64,000 bases of DNA from CAVXEH01 sp963805645 (GTDB taxonomy: Bacteria; Chloroflexota; Limnocylindria; QHBO01). How positions within the stretch are numbered: the stretch's first letter is position 1; every line of letters starts with the position of its first letter. The DNA is taken from positions 248,001 through 312,000 of the forward strand of contig CAWDVA010000006.1 in the NCBI GenBank assembly GCA_963805645.1, read 5' to 3'. The notes beneath the pieces were generated by a model. That model did not search any database. It saw nothing but the letters and a program-made list of their open reading frames with translations, and had not been told where the DNA came from. Of the stretch, positions 34,762-42,436 are shown in pieces. The position numbers and the translations under genes are program-made.

Positions 34762-36401
34762 GCCCGTTCGCGAACCATCCCGACGAGCTGATCAGCGCAT
34801 CTGTGAGCGGCGACCTGACGGATGTCGAGCGCCGCCAGCTCGAGGCGCACCTTGCCGGCTGCGAGCATTGCCGCGCCACGCTGGCGGCGTTCCGCGAACA
34901 GCGCCAGCTCCTGGCCGGGATGGCACAGCCGCCCGTGCCGCGCGACCTGGGAGCCAGGGTCGGCGCCGGGATCGAGAGCGGACGCTTCGCCGTCCCGTGG
35001 TGGCGACGCCCCGGCACGTTCCTGGCCGGGGCCGCCTCGCTGGCGACCGTGGCCGCCGCCGCGCTCCTCGTCCTGTTCGTCGTGAACCAGGCCAACGACA
35101 CGAACGTCGGCCAGCAGACCTCCAGCCCAAGCCCCACCCCGGCCGCGACCACCGAACCCAGCGTCATCCCGTCAGCGAGCGTGAGCGCGGAACCCACGCC
35201 GGGCGGACCCCTGCCGGTGCCCATGGAGCCGGGCGACCTGCTCTACACCCGGCTCTCCGGCCCGTTCGACGGGCTGAAGCTCGAGCTGGTCAATGCCCAG
35301 GCCCAGGCGTCGAGCACCATCGCCGACCCCGCCGGCACGCAATACGGTGCAATCGAGCGCTCGGCGCTCTCGCCGGACGGCCGCCTCCTGGCGTTCGCAA
35401 CCGGCACCGGCCTCAAGGGAACGATGCGGATCTTCGTTGCCGACCTGGTGGCGGGCACCACCCGGCAGCTGGCCGAGACCCTCCCCGTGCCGTTCGGTCA
35501 GCGGCTCGCGTGGTCGCCGGACGGACGCTACCTGGCCTTCACCGCCGCGCCGCTCGACCAGGCGTCGCAGCCAAGCGATGTCTGGCTCTACGACCGTGAG
35601 ACGGACCAGGCGCGCCAGCTGACCCGGCAGGGCAACGTCATCTTCGCGAGCTGGGCGCCGCTGGGCAGTAGCGATTCGGAACAGCTGTGGGTCAGCCAGA
35701 CCGACCTCAATCCGGTGAGCGTGCTCGTGCAGTTCCCGGTCGATGGGGGCATTCCGAGCTCAGACCCGCTGGCTCTTGGAGCGGCGGGGGTCATCGGCGC
35801 GTACGCGCCGCTCGTATCACCGGATGGCGCGCACGTCCTGTACTGGGTAGGCACGTTCGTCACCGACCAGGTCGGCGACACCGCACTGAAGGGCGGTATG
35901 CCGCAGGTGGCCGCATACGATCGGTCGGCGAGCGCCTGGACCGGGACGCCGCTCTTCAGCGACCTGGTGGTGGGCCCCAACGGCGGTGCGTTCGGTTTCG
36001 GCCAGTTCAGCTGGGCCGCGGATTCGGACGCCTACGCATTCTGGTCGGGCGAATGGACCGGGACACCGGAAGGAACCAATTACCCGGACGTGAATGCCGT
36101 CTACTTCGGCCGTACATCGACCGGGCCGCTCTCGCAGGCTTCAGCGTTGCGCATCGGGTCCATGACCAGCTCCAGTGGCGACCTGCGAATCGTGGACGTG
36201 CAGCTGGCGCCCGACGGCGGGAACGCGGCGGTGACCCTGGGCATCCCGCTTGCGGGCGACCTGTCCGCACCGGAGAGCTACCTTCGGGTGGTGCCCACGG
36301 GCGCGGGCGCGGGGAGCCCCATCGATGTCGGTAGCGGCGGCGCGGGCGCTCCGCCGTGGTCCGGCCCGGGGATCTTCGTCCCGTCGAGCGTCGCCCCCTA
36401 G
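34758..36401 (+). CDS. Zinc-finger anti-sigma factor fused to extracellular beta-propeller
   Basis: A 547-residue membrane protein. The N-terminal cytoplasmic domain has the zf-HC2 motif HxxxCxxC (LEAHLAGCEHC, about residues 28-38). A single transmembrane segment follows at about 93-115, then a Ser/Pro/Thr linker (about 122-160). The rest is a TolB/WD40-like propeller with repeated SPDGRLLAF and SPDGRYLAF blades. Sigma is presumably held until the external domain senses something, perhaps a ligand or cell-wall state. The ligand is unknown. Membrane anti-sigma factors with a large propeller are uncommon. Confidence 0.85.
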   Translation: MSPFANHPDELISASVSGDLTDVERRQLEAHLAGCEHCRATLAAFREQRQLLAGMAQPPVPRDLGARVGAGIESGRFAVPWWRRPGTFLAGAASLATVAAAALLVLFVVNQANDTNVGQQTSSPSPTPAATTEPSVIPSASVSAEPTPGGPLPVPMEPGDLLYTRLSGPFDGLKLELVNAQAQASSTIADPAGTQYGAIERSALSPDGRLLAFATGTGLKGTMRIFVADLVAGTTRQLAETLPVPFGQRLAWSPDGRYLAFTAAPLDQASQPSDVWLYDRETDQARQLTRQGNVIFASWAPLGSSDSEQLWVSQTDLNPVSVLVQFPVDGGIPSSDPLALGAAGVIGAYAPLVSPDGAHVLYWVGTFVTDQVGDTALKGGMPQVAAYDRSASAWTGTPLFSDLVVGPNGGAFGFGQFSWAADSDAYAFWSGEWTGTPEGTNYPDVNAVYFGRTSTGPLSQASALRIGSMTSSSGDLRIVDVQLAPDGGNAAVTLGIPLAGDLSAPESYLRVVPTGAGAGSPIDVGSGGAGAPPWSGPGIFVPSSVAP

Positions 36402-36453
36402 AGCGCGACATCCGCCGTACGCGGGAGCCGCGCATCCGCGGACGCCATCGGTC

Positions 36454-36459
36454 TATACT
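36454..36459 (+). promoter_or_regulatory. Promoter -10 of the pyr operon
   Basis: TATACT lies seven bases before the predicted start near 36466. No good -35 hexamer is visible at 17 bases; the octamer GCCATCGG sits in the spacer at 36444-36451. Confidence 0.5.
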
Positions 36460-36465
36460 CCTCGC

Positions 36466-36500
36466 GACCTTTAACGCGGTCCTGAGAGGCCGCCAAGGAG
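36466..36500 (+). promoter_or_regulatory. PyrR-binding RNA hairpin in the pyr leader
   Basis: The leader contains the conserved PyrR-binding arrangement. A lower stem CCTT (36468-36471) pairs with AAGG (36495-36498), an internal TAAC bulge follows, an upper stem GCGG (36476-36479) pairs with CCGC (36490-36493), and the loop holds the diagnostic GAGAGG. The 3' arm includes AAGGAG, the ribosome binding site of the GTG at 36506. PyrR bound to UMP would stabilise the hairpin and hide that site, as in the translational-repression mode known for mycobacterial pyr genes. No terminator follows, which argues against attenuation. Confidence 0.82.
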
Positions 36501-36505
36501 CGCAC

Positions 36506-36550
36506 GTGAACACTCGATCCCGACCAGCACACGCCATCGGCCTGACATGA
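36506..36550 (+). CDS. 14-codon pyr leader peptide
   Basis: A GTG start, 14 codons and a TGA that overlaps the pyrR ATG (ATGA). Its ribosome binding site AAGGAG (36495-36500) forms the 3' arm of the PyrR-binding hairpin. Translation of this peptide would couple ribosomes to pyrR. The peptide itself has no recognisable feature. pyrR has no ribosome binding site of its own, which supports the coupling model. Confidence 0.6.
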   Translation: MNTRSRPAHAIGLT

Positions 36551-36560
36551 CCGATGGCGT
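36531..36560. repeat. 10-bp inverted repeat enclosing the pyrR start codon
   Basis: ACGCCATCGG (36531-36540) and its exact complement (36551-36560) flank a 10-base loop containing the pyrR ATG (36547-36549). In RNA this could hide the pyrR start until a ribosome on the leader peptide opens it. Both arms are also copies of the over-represented 9-mer of this window. Confidence 0.7.
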
Positions 36561-37116
36561 CGTCGTATCCGGCATGACCCAGCGCCAGGTTCTCGACGCC
36601 GACGACCTGCGCCGCGCGCTCGTCCGGATCGCCCACGAGATCGTGGAACGCAACGGCGGCACCGACGGCCTCGTGCTGGTGGGCGTCCGCAGCCGCGGCG
36701 TTCCCCTCGCCCAGCGCCTCGCGGGCCTGATCGCTGAGCACGAGGGGGTGACCGTCCCCGTCGGCTCCCTGGACATCACCTACTACCGCGACGACCTGAC
36801 GCGGATCGCCCACGCCCCCATCGTCAAGCGCTCGGATGCGATGCCGGAGGTCAGCGGCCAGACGGTCGTCCTGGTGGACGACGTCCTCTTCACCGGGCGC
36901 ACGGTCCGAGCCGCCCTGGATGCCATCACCGACCACGGACGGCCGCGCGCCGTCCGCCTGGCGGTTGTCGTGGATCGCGGTCACCGCGAGCTGCCGATCC
37001 GACCCGACCACGTCGGGAAGAACCTGCCGACGAGCCTGGACGAGAACGTCGAGGTCCGCCTGGCCGAGACCGATGGCGGCGACGAGGTCGTCATCGCCCG
37101 GAGGAGCGAGCCATGA
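36547..37116 (+). CDS. pyrR: Pyrimidine operon regulator / uracil phosphoribosyltransferase PyrR
   Basis: A 189-residue type I phosphoribosyltransferase-fold RNA-binding regulator. The PRPP motif VVLVDDVLFTGRTVRAAL lies near residues 105-122. The conserved PyrR regions VGVRSRGVPLA and DITYYRDDL are present. It senses UMP/PRPP and represses the operon through the leader hairpin. It is the first large gene of the pyr operon. Confidence 0.95.
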   Translation: MTDGVVVSGMTQRQVLDADDLRRALVRIAHEIVERNGGTDGLVLVGVRSRGVPLAQRLAGLIAEHEGVTVPVGSLDITYYRDDLTRIAHAPIVKRSDAMPEVSGQTVVLVDDVLFTGRTVRAALDAITDHGRPRAVRLAVVVDRGHRELPIRPDHVGKNLPTSLDENVEVRLAETDGGDEVVIARRSEP

Positions 37117-37203
37117 CCGCGCCTGTTGGAGTCAACATCCCGTCGTCCGGAGTCCACCCGGCCCCACCCCGTTCCGCAGGCCTCGCGCCGGGAGCCGGTG
37201 CGG

Positions 37204-38133
37204 ATGCCGGCCCGCACCTGGACGCACCGCCACCTGTTCGACATCGACCAGCTCTCGCGCGCGGAGCTCGAGGGCTGCCTGGACCTCGCCGCGGAGCTGC
37301 GGGACCTGCGGACCGCCGGCGCGCTGGGCGGCCGGCAGGCCATGGCAGGGCACACCGTTGGCCTCGCCTTCTACGAGGCGTCGACCCGGACCCGGGTGAG
37401 CTTCGAGCTGGCAGCCCGCGAGCTGGGCGCCACGGTGGTGGACCTGTCCGTGGCGGGGAGCAGCGTCTCGAAGGGCGAATCCCTGGCGGACACGCTCCGG
37501 ACCCTGGAGCGCACCGGGGTGCGGACGGTGGTGCTGCGCCACGGCGCGTCCGGGGCACCGTACCTCGCGGCACGCACCACGTCGCTGCGGATCGTCAATG
37601 CCGGCGACGGGCTGCACGCCCATCCCACCCAGGCGCTCCTTGACGCGCTGACCCTGCGCGATGCCCTGGGCGGCTCGCTGGACGGGCGGCAGATCGCGAT
37701 CATCGGGGACATCGCCCACTCGCGCGTCGCGCGCTCGAACCTCCACGCGCTCGTCCGCCTGGGGGCCACCGTCACCCTGGGCGGCCCGCCGGCCTGGGTC
37801 TCGGGGTTCAGCGCCTGGCCCGGCGTGCGGGTCGCCACCTCGCTCGCCGAGGCACTCGATGGGGCCGACGCGGTGATGGCCCTCCGCGTGCAGCTCGAGC
37901 GCTCCGCCGGCGGCGGAGTCAGCTCGCTGCGCCAGTACACCGCCACCTGGGGCCTCACCGAGCAGCGCCTGGGAATGGCCCGACCCGGTGCCCCGCTCCT
38001 CCACCCGGGTCCGACCAACGAGGGCGTGGAGCTCACCGCTCAGCTCGCGGGAAGCGAGCGCAGCCTCATCGGCCGCCAGGTCACCAACGGGGTGGCCGTT
38101 CGCATGGCCGTCCTCAGCCTGCTCGACGCATGA
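37204..38133 (+). CDS. pyrB: Aspartate carbamoyltransferase catalytic chain
   Basis: A 309-residue enzyme that joins carbamoyl phosphate and aspartate. Motifs are STRTRVSFE (carbamoyl phosphate binding), HPTQALLDALT and HPGPTNEG. The length fits the family when started at ATG 37204, with GGGAG 8 bases upstream; the open frame extends to TTG 37126. The 87-base gap after pyrR contains an out-of-frame ATG coupled to the pyrR stop, but no convincing gene. No pyrI regulatory chain is present. Confidence 0.95.
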   Translation: MPARTWTHRHLFDIDQLSRAELEGCLDLAAELRDLRTAGALGGRQAMAGHTVGLAFYEASTRTRVSFELAARELGATVVDLSVAGSSVSKGESLADTLRTLERTGVRTVVLRHGASGAPYLAARTTSLRIVNAGDGLHAHPTQALLDALTLRDALGGSLDGRQIAIIGDIAHSRVARSNLHALVRLGATVTLGGPPAWVSGFSAWPGVRVATSLAEALDGADAVMALRVQLERSAGGGVSSLRQYTATWGLTEQRLGMARPGAPLLHPGPTNEGVELTAQLAGSERSLIGRQVTNGVAVRMAVLSLLDA

Positions 38134-39551
38134 ACGCCTTGACCGCGCCGCTCGCCGTCCGTGGACGGTTCGGCAGCCTGGCCGATGCGCCGGCCAGCCT
38201 GGTGCTGGCCGGCGTGCGGGTCGTGGACCCGGTCACCGGCACCGACGAGGTCCGCGACCTCGCCATCGTCGACGGACGAATCGCCGATCCGGCACAGGTG
38301 CCGGCCGGCACGCCGCGCCACGATGCCACGGGGCTGATCGCCGTCCCCGGCCTGTGCGATATCCACACCCACCTGCGGGAGCCCGGGGGCGAGGGCTCGG
38401 AAACGATCGAGACGGGCGCGCGGGCCGCCGCCCGCGGCGGGTACACGACCGTCTGCGCCATGCCGAACACCGATCCGCCGCTCGACGAGGAGGCGCGCGT
38501 CGCCTGGGTTGAGCAGCTCGGCGCCGGTGCAGCGTGCCGGATACGAGTCGTGGCCGCCGCCACCCGTGGCCGCGCCGGGGAAGCACTGACCGACGCCGCC
38601 GGGCTCGCCGCGCTCGGGGTGGTGGGCTTCTCCGACGATGGGGCCGCCATCCCCACCGCTCGCCTGGCGCGCGCCGCGCTCACGGCCCTGGGCCCGGTGG
38701 GCCTGCCGCTCATCGAGCACCCCGAGGATCCGACCCTCGCGGCCGGCACGGTCATGCGCGCCGGCCCGACCGCCTCGCGCCTGGGCCTGCCGGGCTGGCC
38801 GCCCAGCGCGGAGCTCGTCGTCGTCCAGCGCGACCTGGCCCTGGCCGAGGAGACTGGCGGGCGGCTGCATCTCACGCACCTGTCCACAAGAGCGTCGCTC
38901 GACGCCGTCCGCGCGGCGAAGGCGCGCGGCGTGCGGGTCACCTGCGACGTTACGCCGCACCACCTGGCTCTCACGGATGCCTGGGTCGCGGGCGATCGGT
39001 CCTTCTCGTGGGAGGACCCGGGCACGCCCGCCACCGACCGCTTCGGTGCGCCGCTCGACCCGGGCCGCGCGTACGACGGGTCCTGTCGCGTCAACCCGCC
39101 ACTCACCACGCGTGCCGACGCGCTGGCGCTCCTCGACGGCGTCGCGGACGGGACGGTGGACGCCATCGCCACCGACCATGCTCCGCATCCGCAGGAACGC
39201 ACGCTCGTGGAGCTGGCCGCGGCATCACCGGGCCTCATCGGCCTGGAGCTGGCGCTCTCGTTGGGGCTGGCGGCGGTCGAGGCGGGACGCCTCGCGCTTC
39301 CGCAGCTGATCGCCGCACTCTCGACGCGGCCGGCGGCCCTCATCGGCGAGGAGCGGAGCCTGGGCCCCGGCGCACTGGCCGAGATCGCGGTCTTCGACCC
39401 GGCCGCGCAATGGCGCGTCGAGCCGGAGAGCCTGGCCTCGGCATCGTCCAACACGCCGCTCCTTGGCCGCGAGCTGCCGGGCGTCGTGCGCCTCACCGTG
39501 GCAAACGGCCGGATCACCTGGGACGCGCTCCAGACCGATCGACCGGCGTGA
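38130..39551 (+). CDS. pyrC: Dihydroorotase
   Basis: A 473-residue amidohydrolase that cyclises carbamoyl-aspartate. The metal motif DIHTHLREPG lies near residue 75, and the later histidines in TCDVTPHHL and the Asp in ATDHAPH complete the class I site. Its start overlaps the pyrB stop (ATGA), a pairing typical of class I dihydroorotases that act with aspartate transcarbamoylase. Confidence 0.94.
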   Translation: MNALTAPLAVRGRFGSLADAPASLVLAGVRVVDPVTGTDEVRDLAIVDGRIADPAQVPAGTPRHDATGLIAVPGLCDIHTHLREPGGEGSETIETGARAAARGGYTTVCAMPNTDPPLDEEARVAWVEQLGAGAACRIRVVAAATRGRAGEALTDAAGLAALGVVGFSDDGAAIPTARLARAALTALGPVGLPLIEHPEDPTLAAGTVMRAGPTASRLGLPGWPPSAELVVVQRDLALAEETGGRLHLTHLSTRASLDAVRAAKARGVRVTCDVTPHHLALTDAWVAGDRSFSWEDPGTPATDRFGAPLDPGRAYDGSCRVNPPLTTRADALALLDGVADGTVDAIATDHAPHPQERTLVELAAASPGLIGLELALSLGLAAVEAGRLALPQLIAALSTRPAALIGEERSLGPGALAEIAVFDPAAQWRVEPESLASASSNTPLLGRELPGVVRLTVANGRITWDALQTDRPA

Positions 39552-39654
39552 AGCGCTCCCGTCGCGGCGCCTCGATGGCGACGCCGCGTGTGCATCCGCG
39601 GCCCGGATATGGGACCATCGCGGGCGCCACGTGACCATCGCCCCCGGGAGCCGC

Positions 39655-39996
39655 ATGTCGATCCGCTACAACGAGGAGCTCGACCCCAACGAGGGCCCGA
39701 GCTTCACCGAGTTCGCGATTCTCGCGACCCTCTTCGCGGGCATCCTGCTGCTCATCCCGGTCGGCGTCTTCACGCTGAACTGGCCGGTCTGGGTGCTGGG
39801 CCTGCTCATGATCGTGGACCTCGGTCTCCTCTTCCTGGTCAGCATGACCGCGGTCTTCCTGCTCCGCGTCTTCTTCGCCGATCGGCGTCGCGGTCGGGGC
39901 CGTACGATCGGGGTGGCCAAGGAGCCAATGGTGATCAGCACCCGGGAGACGCCGCCATCGGACCCCGAAGCAGCGGAGCAGACCCATGACACATGA
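39655..39996 (+). CDS. Small two-helix membrane protein in pyr operon
   Basis: A 113-residue protein with hydrophobic segments at about 20-42 and 45-72, and a basic RRRGRGR stretch after the second. GGGAG lies 4 bases before ATG 39655; GTG 39631 is an in-frame alternative. It sits 103 bases after pyrC on the same strand and overlaps the next small gene by 11 bases. The family was not recognised; a role in pyrimidine metabolism is not implied by sequence. Confidence 0.6.
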   Translation: MSIRYNEELDPNEGPSFTEFAILATLFAGILLLIPVGVFTLNWPVWVLGLLMIVDLGLLFLVSMTAVFLLRVFFADRRRGRGRTIGVAKEPMVISTRETPPSDPEAAEQTHDT

Positions 39997-40102
39997 CCGC
40001 CACGACCTGGCGATGCGAACCGGACGGGGGATCGCGCTCGTGGCCGCCATGGGTGCCGCCGTCGGAGGCGCTTCCACGAGCCGAGGCAGGGATGGATCCT
40101 AG
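39986..40102 (+). CDS. Very small ORF (38 codons), hydrophobic core
   Basis: The ATG at 39986 is preceded by GGAG with a 7-base spacing. It starts inside the end of the previous gene, and its TAG directly abuts the ATG of the next gene (40103). The product has a basic N-terminus and a short Ala/Gly/Val-rich hydrophobic stretch (about residues 15-30). It could be a small membrane peptide or a translational coupler. Support is position and ribosome binding site only. Confidence 0.45.
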   Translation: MTHDRHDLAMRTGRGIALVAAMGAAVGGASTSRGRDGS

Positions 40103-40429
40103 ATGCCGTTGATGGTCACGTTCTTCAACGTGCGCAAGGGCCGGGACATGCTCTTCAAGCGAGGCATGCGCCACTTCTTCCCTCGCAGCGCGCGCCGCTA
40201 CGAGACGGAGTTCGGCATCCGCTTCGTGGGGTGGTTCAACGTGACCGAGGGGTCCACCTGGGACAACGTGATCATCCTGGACCTGCCCAACTACGCCGTC
40301 CTCGACCAGCTCTACGCAGACCCCAGCACGCGCGGCCTGGGCCACCGGGTCGCGGAGTCGGTGTTCGACAAGAAGCACACCATCTTCCTTAGAGAGCGGA
40401 TGGGCCCCGACTTCGTGTACCACCCGTGA
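40103..40429 (+). CDS. Conserved-looking protein, possible dimeric alpha/beta-barrel fold
   Basis: A 108-residue protein with a ferredoxin-like alternating pattern (VTFFNVRKGRDMLF, then RFVGWFNVTEGSTWDNVIILDLPNYAVLDQLYAD). It resembles small NIPSNAP or antibiotic-monooxygenase-type folds in pattern, not in any motif I can certify. The stop overlaps the next gene start (GTGA). It lies in the pyr operon between pyrC and pyrE. The function is unknown. Confidence 0.6.
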   Translation: MPLMVTFFNVRKGRDMLFKRGMRHFFPRSARRYETEFGIRFVGWFNVTEGSTWDNVIILDLPNYAVLDQLYADPSTRGLGHRVAESVFDKKHTIFLRERMGPDFVYHP

Positions 40430-41250
40430 GCTCGGATCGCATCGCCGCGCTGCGCGCGCTGGCCGAGGAGGCAGAGCTCGAGCGACGCGACTTCCTCTAC
40501 GAGGCCACCGAGCAGCTGCGCCGCTTCCTGGACGCCAACCGCGATCGCTTTCGCGAGATCGGCTCCCTGGTGCTGGTCGACGACGACCAGGACTACCTGG
40601 TCTACCGACCCATCGAGGAGACCTGGGTTACCCGGCTCACCTACCAGGATCCCGCCGACAGCGAGTGGTACGACGAGGAGCAGGCGGTCGAGGCGGTCAG
40701 CGAGATCGTGGAGCTCTACAACCCCGGGGACATCTTCGCCTGGCTGATCGAGGCGGCCAAGGACCCCACGGCCCATCTCCTCCCGGCCGACGTGCTGGCC
40801 GCCGACGAGGCGCCCGGGGACGAGGAGGAGCCCGAGCACGACTGGCAGCGCGAGCTCCCGCCGCAGCAGCAGGAGACCATCGCCGCCCAGCGCCTCTGGC
40901 AGCTGGCGGACGCCTACCGCGGCCAGATCAGCACCCAGCAGACGCAGACGCTCCGCGAGTTCGTGGCCAACGCGGAGGAGGTCCTGGCCAGCACCGGCGA
41001 CCTGGACCTGCTCGACGATGGCGAGGACACGCTCGTGCTTCGCGCCGACGGCCGGTTCGAGACGAGCCTCGACCTGACCGATCTGCCGTCCGGATCCGCG
41101 CACTCGATCGAATCGCACCGGTCGGGCCTGACCGTCACCGATGCCCGCACCGTGGCCGAGTTCTACGATCCCGCCGAGGTGCTGGCCTGGGTCACGGACG
41201 CGCTGAACGAGCGCTATCCGCACGTCGACTTCAGCGCGGTCTACGAGTAG
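40426..41250 (+). CDS. Internally duplicated acidic protein, unknown
   Basis: A 274-residue protein made of two related halves. Residues about 25-110 (TEQLRRFLDANRD, a later LVLVDDDQDYLV, then VELYNPGDIFAWLIEAAKD) match residues about 175-265 (TQTLREFVANAEE, LDLLDDGEDTLV, then AEFYDPAEVLAWVTDALNE). A charged, Pro/Gln-rich linker separates them. Both halves end in a YxPxxxxAW motif. The protein is very acidic and has no signal peptide. It lies 7 bases before pyrE. I do not recognise the family. Confidence 0.7.
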   Translation: MSSDRIAALRALAEEAELERRDFLYEATEQLRRFLDANRDRFREIGSLVLVDDDQDYLVYRPIEETWVTRLTYQDPADSEWYDEEQAVEAVSEIVELYNPGDIFAWLIEAAKDPTAHLLPADVLAADEAPGDEEEPEHDWQRELPPQQQETIAAQRLWQLADAYRGQISTQQTQTLREFVANAEEVLASTGDLDLLDDGEDTLVLRADGRFETSLDLTDLPSGSAHSIESHRSGLTVTDARTVAEFYDPAEVLAWVTDALNERYPHVDFSAVYE

Positions 41251-41257
41251 CGGACGA

Positions 41258-41899
41258 ATGGCGTCCCCGACCCCGGATCCCGCCGAGCTCGCCGCGGCGA
41301 GCATCGGGGAGCTCTTCGTCCGATCCGGGGCCCTGCGCGAGGGGCACTTCCTGCTCAAGAGCGGCCGGCACTCCGGGCGCTACCTCGAGAAGTTCCTCGT
41401 CCTGCAGTACCCCGCCTTCGCCGTGGAGATCGGGCGCCGCTTCGCGGGTGCGCTGGCCGAGCACGAGCCGACCCTGGTGGTCGGACCAACCACCGGGGGC
41501 GTGCTGCTTGCCTTCGAGACGGCGCGCCAGCTGTCCCATCAGCTGGGATACGGCGTGCGCGGGGTCTTCGCCGAGCCGGTGAACGGCCCCGACGGGCTTC
41601 CGGCCGGTCGCGCCCTGCGCCGGGGCTGGCCGCTGAGTGACGACGAGCGCGTGGTGCTCGTTGACGACATCCTCACCACCGGGGCATCGCTGGTGGAGAC
41701 CGCCGACGCGGTCGCAGACGCGGGCGCGACGCCGCTTGCGGCGGCGGTGATGGTCGACCGCTCGGCCGGACCCGTGCCGATCGACATCCCGCTCCATGCC
41801 CTGGGCCGCATCGAGATCCCGTCCTGGACGGCCGAGGAGTGCCCGCTCTGCGGGAAGGGCCTTCCGCTGGAGAAGCCCGGCTCAAGCCGGATCAGGTGA
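41258..41899 (+). CDS. pyrE: Orotate phosphoribosyltransferase
   Basis: A 213-residue enzyme that adds phosphoribose to orotate. The PRPP-binding motif VVLVDDILTTGASLVET lies near residue 131, and HFLLKSGRHSGRYLEKF is the typical N-terminal substrate region. The C-terminal tail has a CPLCGKG pair that could bind metal, an extra seen in longer PyrE proteins. It is the last gene of the pyr cluster; pyrF and carAB are not in the window. The 3' end overlaps the convergent SnoaL-like gene by 8 bases. Confidence 0.95.
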   Translation: MASPTPDPAELAAASIGELFVRSGALREGHFLLKSGRHSGRYLEKFLVLQYPAFAVEIGRRFAGALAEHEPTLVVGPTTGGVLLAFETARQLSHQLGYGVRGVFAEPVNGPDGLPAGRALRRGWPLSDDERVVLVDDILTTGASLVETADAVADAGATPLAAAVMVDRSAGPVPIDIPLHALGRIEIPSWTAEECPLCGKGLPLEKPGSSRIR

Positions 41900-42284
41900 T
41901 CGCGGCCTCCCCGCGCTCCACCCACGGCGCCCGCCAGTCCGGGGCGCTGAACGGCTGACCGAAGTAGATCCGCTCTCGCCAGACGAGGCCGTCGCGCAGC
42001 TCGACCAGGCTGACGCCCAACCAGCGCGAGCCGTCGGCGTAGTGGATGATCATCTCGCCCCACCAGCAGTCCCCGCACCCGCCGATGCCCAGGGGCTCGA
42101 CCCGCGGCAGCCCCTCCGGCCGATGGGTCCGCATCCCCACGTAGGCGTCGTGGCTCAGGATCCGCTCGCCGGACTGGGGCCAGACCATCTGCCAGTCGGG
42201 GTGACGCAGGCTGCCCTGCAGCGCATAGTCCTCGTCCCGGTTGGCGAAGAAGTAGCGCTGGACGGTCGCCTCGCTGGACTCCAT
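41892..42284 (-). CDS. SnoaL/NTF2-like fold protein
   Basis: A 130-residue protein with the NTF2-like pattern: an N-terminal helix (EATVQRYFFANRDEDYALQGSL), then strands ending in WRERIYFGQPF. A very good AGGAGGTG lies 7 bases before ATG 42284 and decides the start. Such proteins act as polyketide cyclases, isomerases or stress-related binders, and nothing here singles out one. The 152 bases upstream hold no gene I can support. Confidence 0.7.
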   Translation of the reverse strand: MESSEATVQRYFFANRDEDYALQGSLRHPDWQMVWPQSGERILSHDAYVGMRTHRPEGLPRVEPLGIGGCGDCWWGEMIIHYADGSRWLGVSLVELRDGLVWRERIYFGQPFSAPDWRAPWVERGEAAIT

Positions 42285-42436
42285 GGACGGCACCTCCTTT
42301 GACCGCACTCCCGTGACGGAGGATGGAGAGTCTTCCGCCGGCGGTCAACGGTCAGTCGGCCCGTTCGATCCGGGCCCTTGCCAGGTAGGGCGCCATTTCG
42401 TGCGCACGCACGAAGTGGTCGCCACGCATCGCGACG

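Noticed and set aside
42354..42430. A 25-codon ORF between nnrE and the SnoaL-like gene
   Set aside because: It has a start and stop nine bases after nnrE, but no convincing ribosome binding site at proper spacing and no recognisable pattern.
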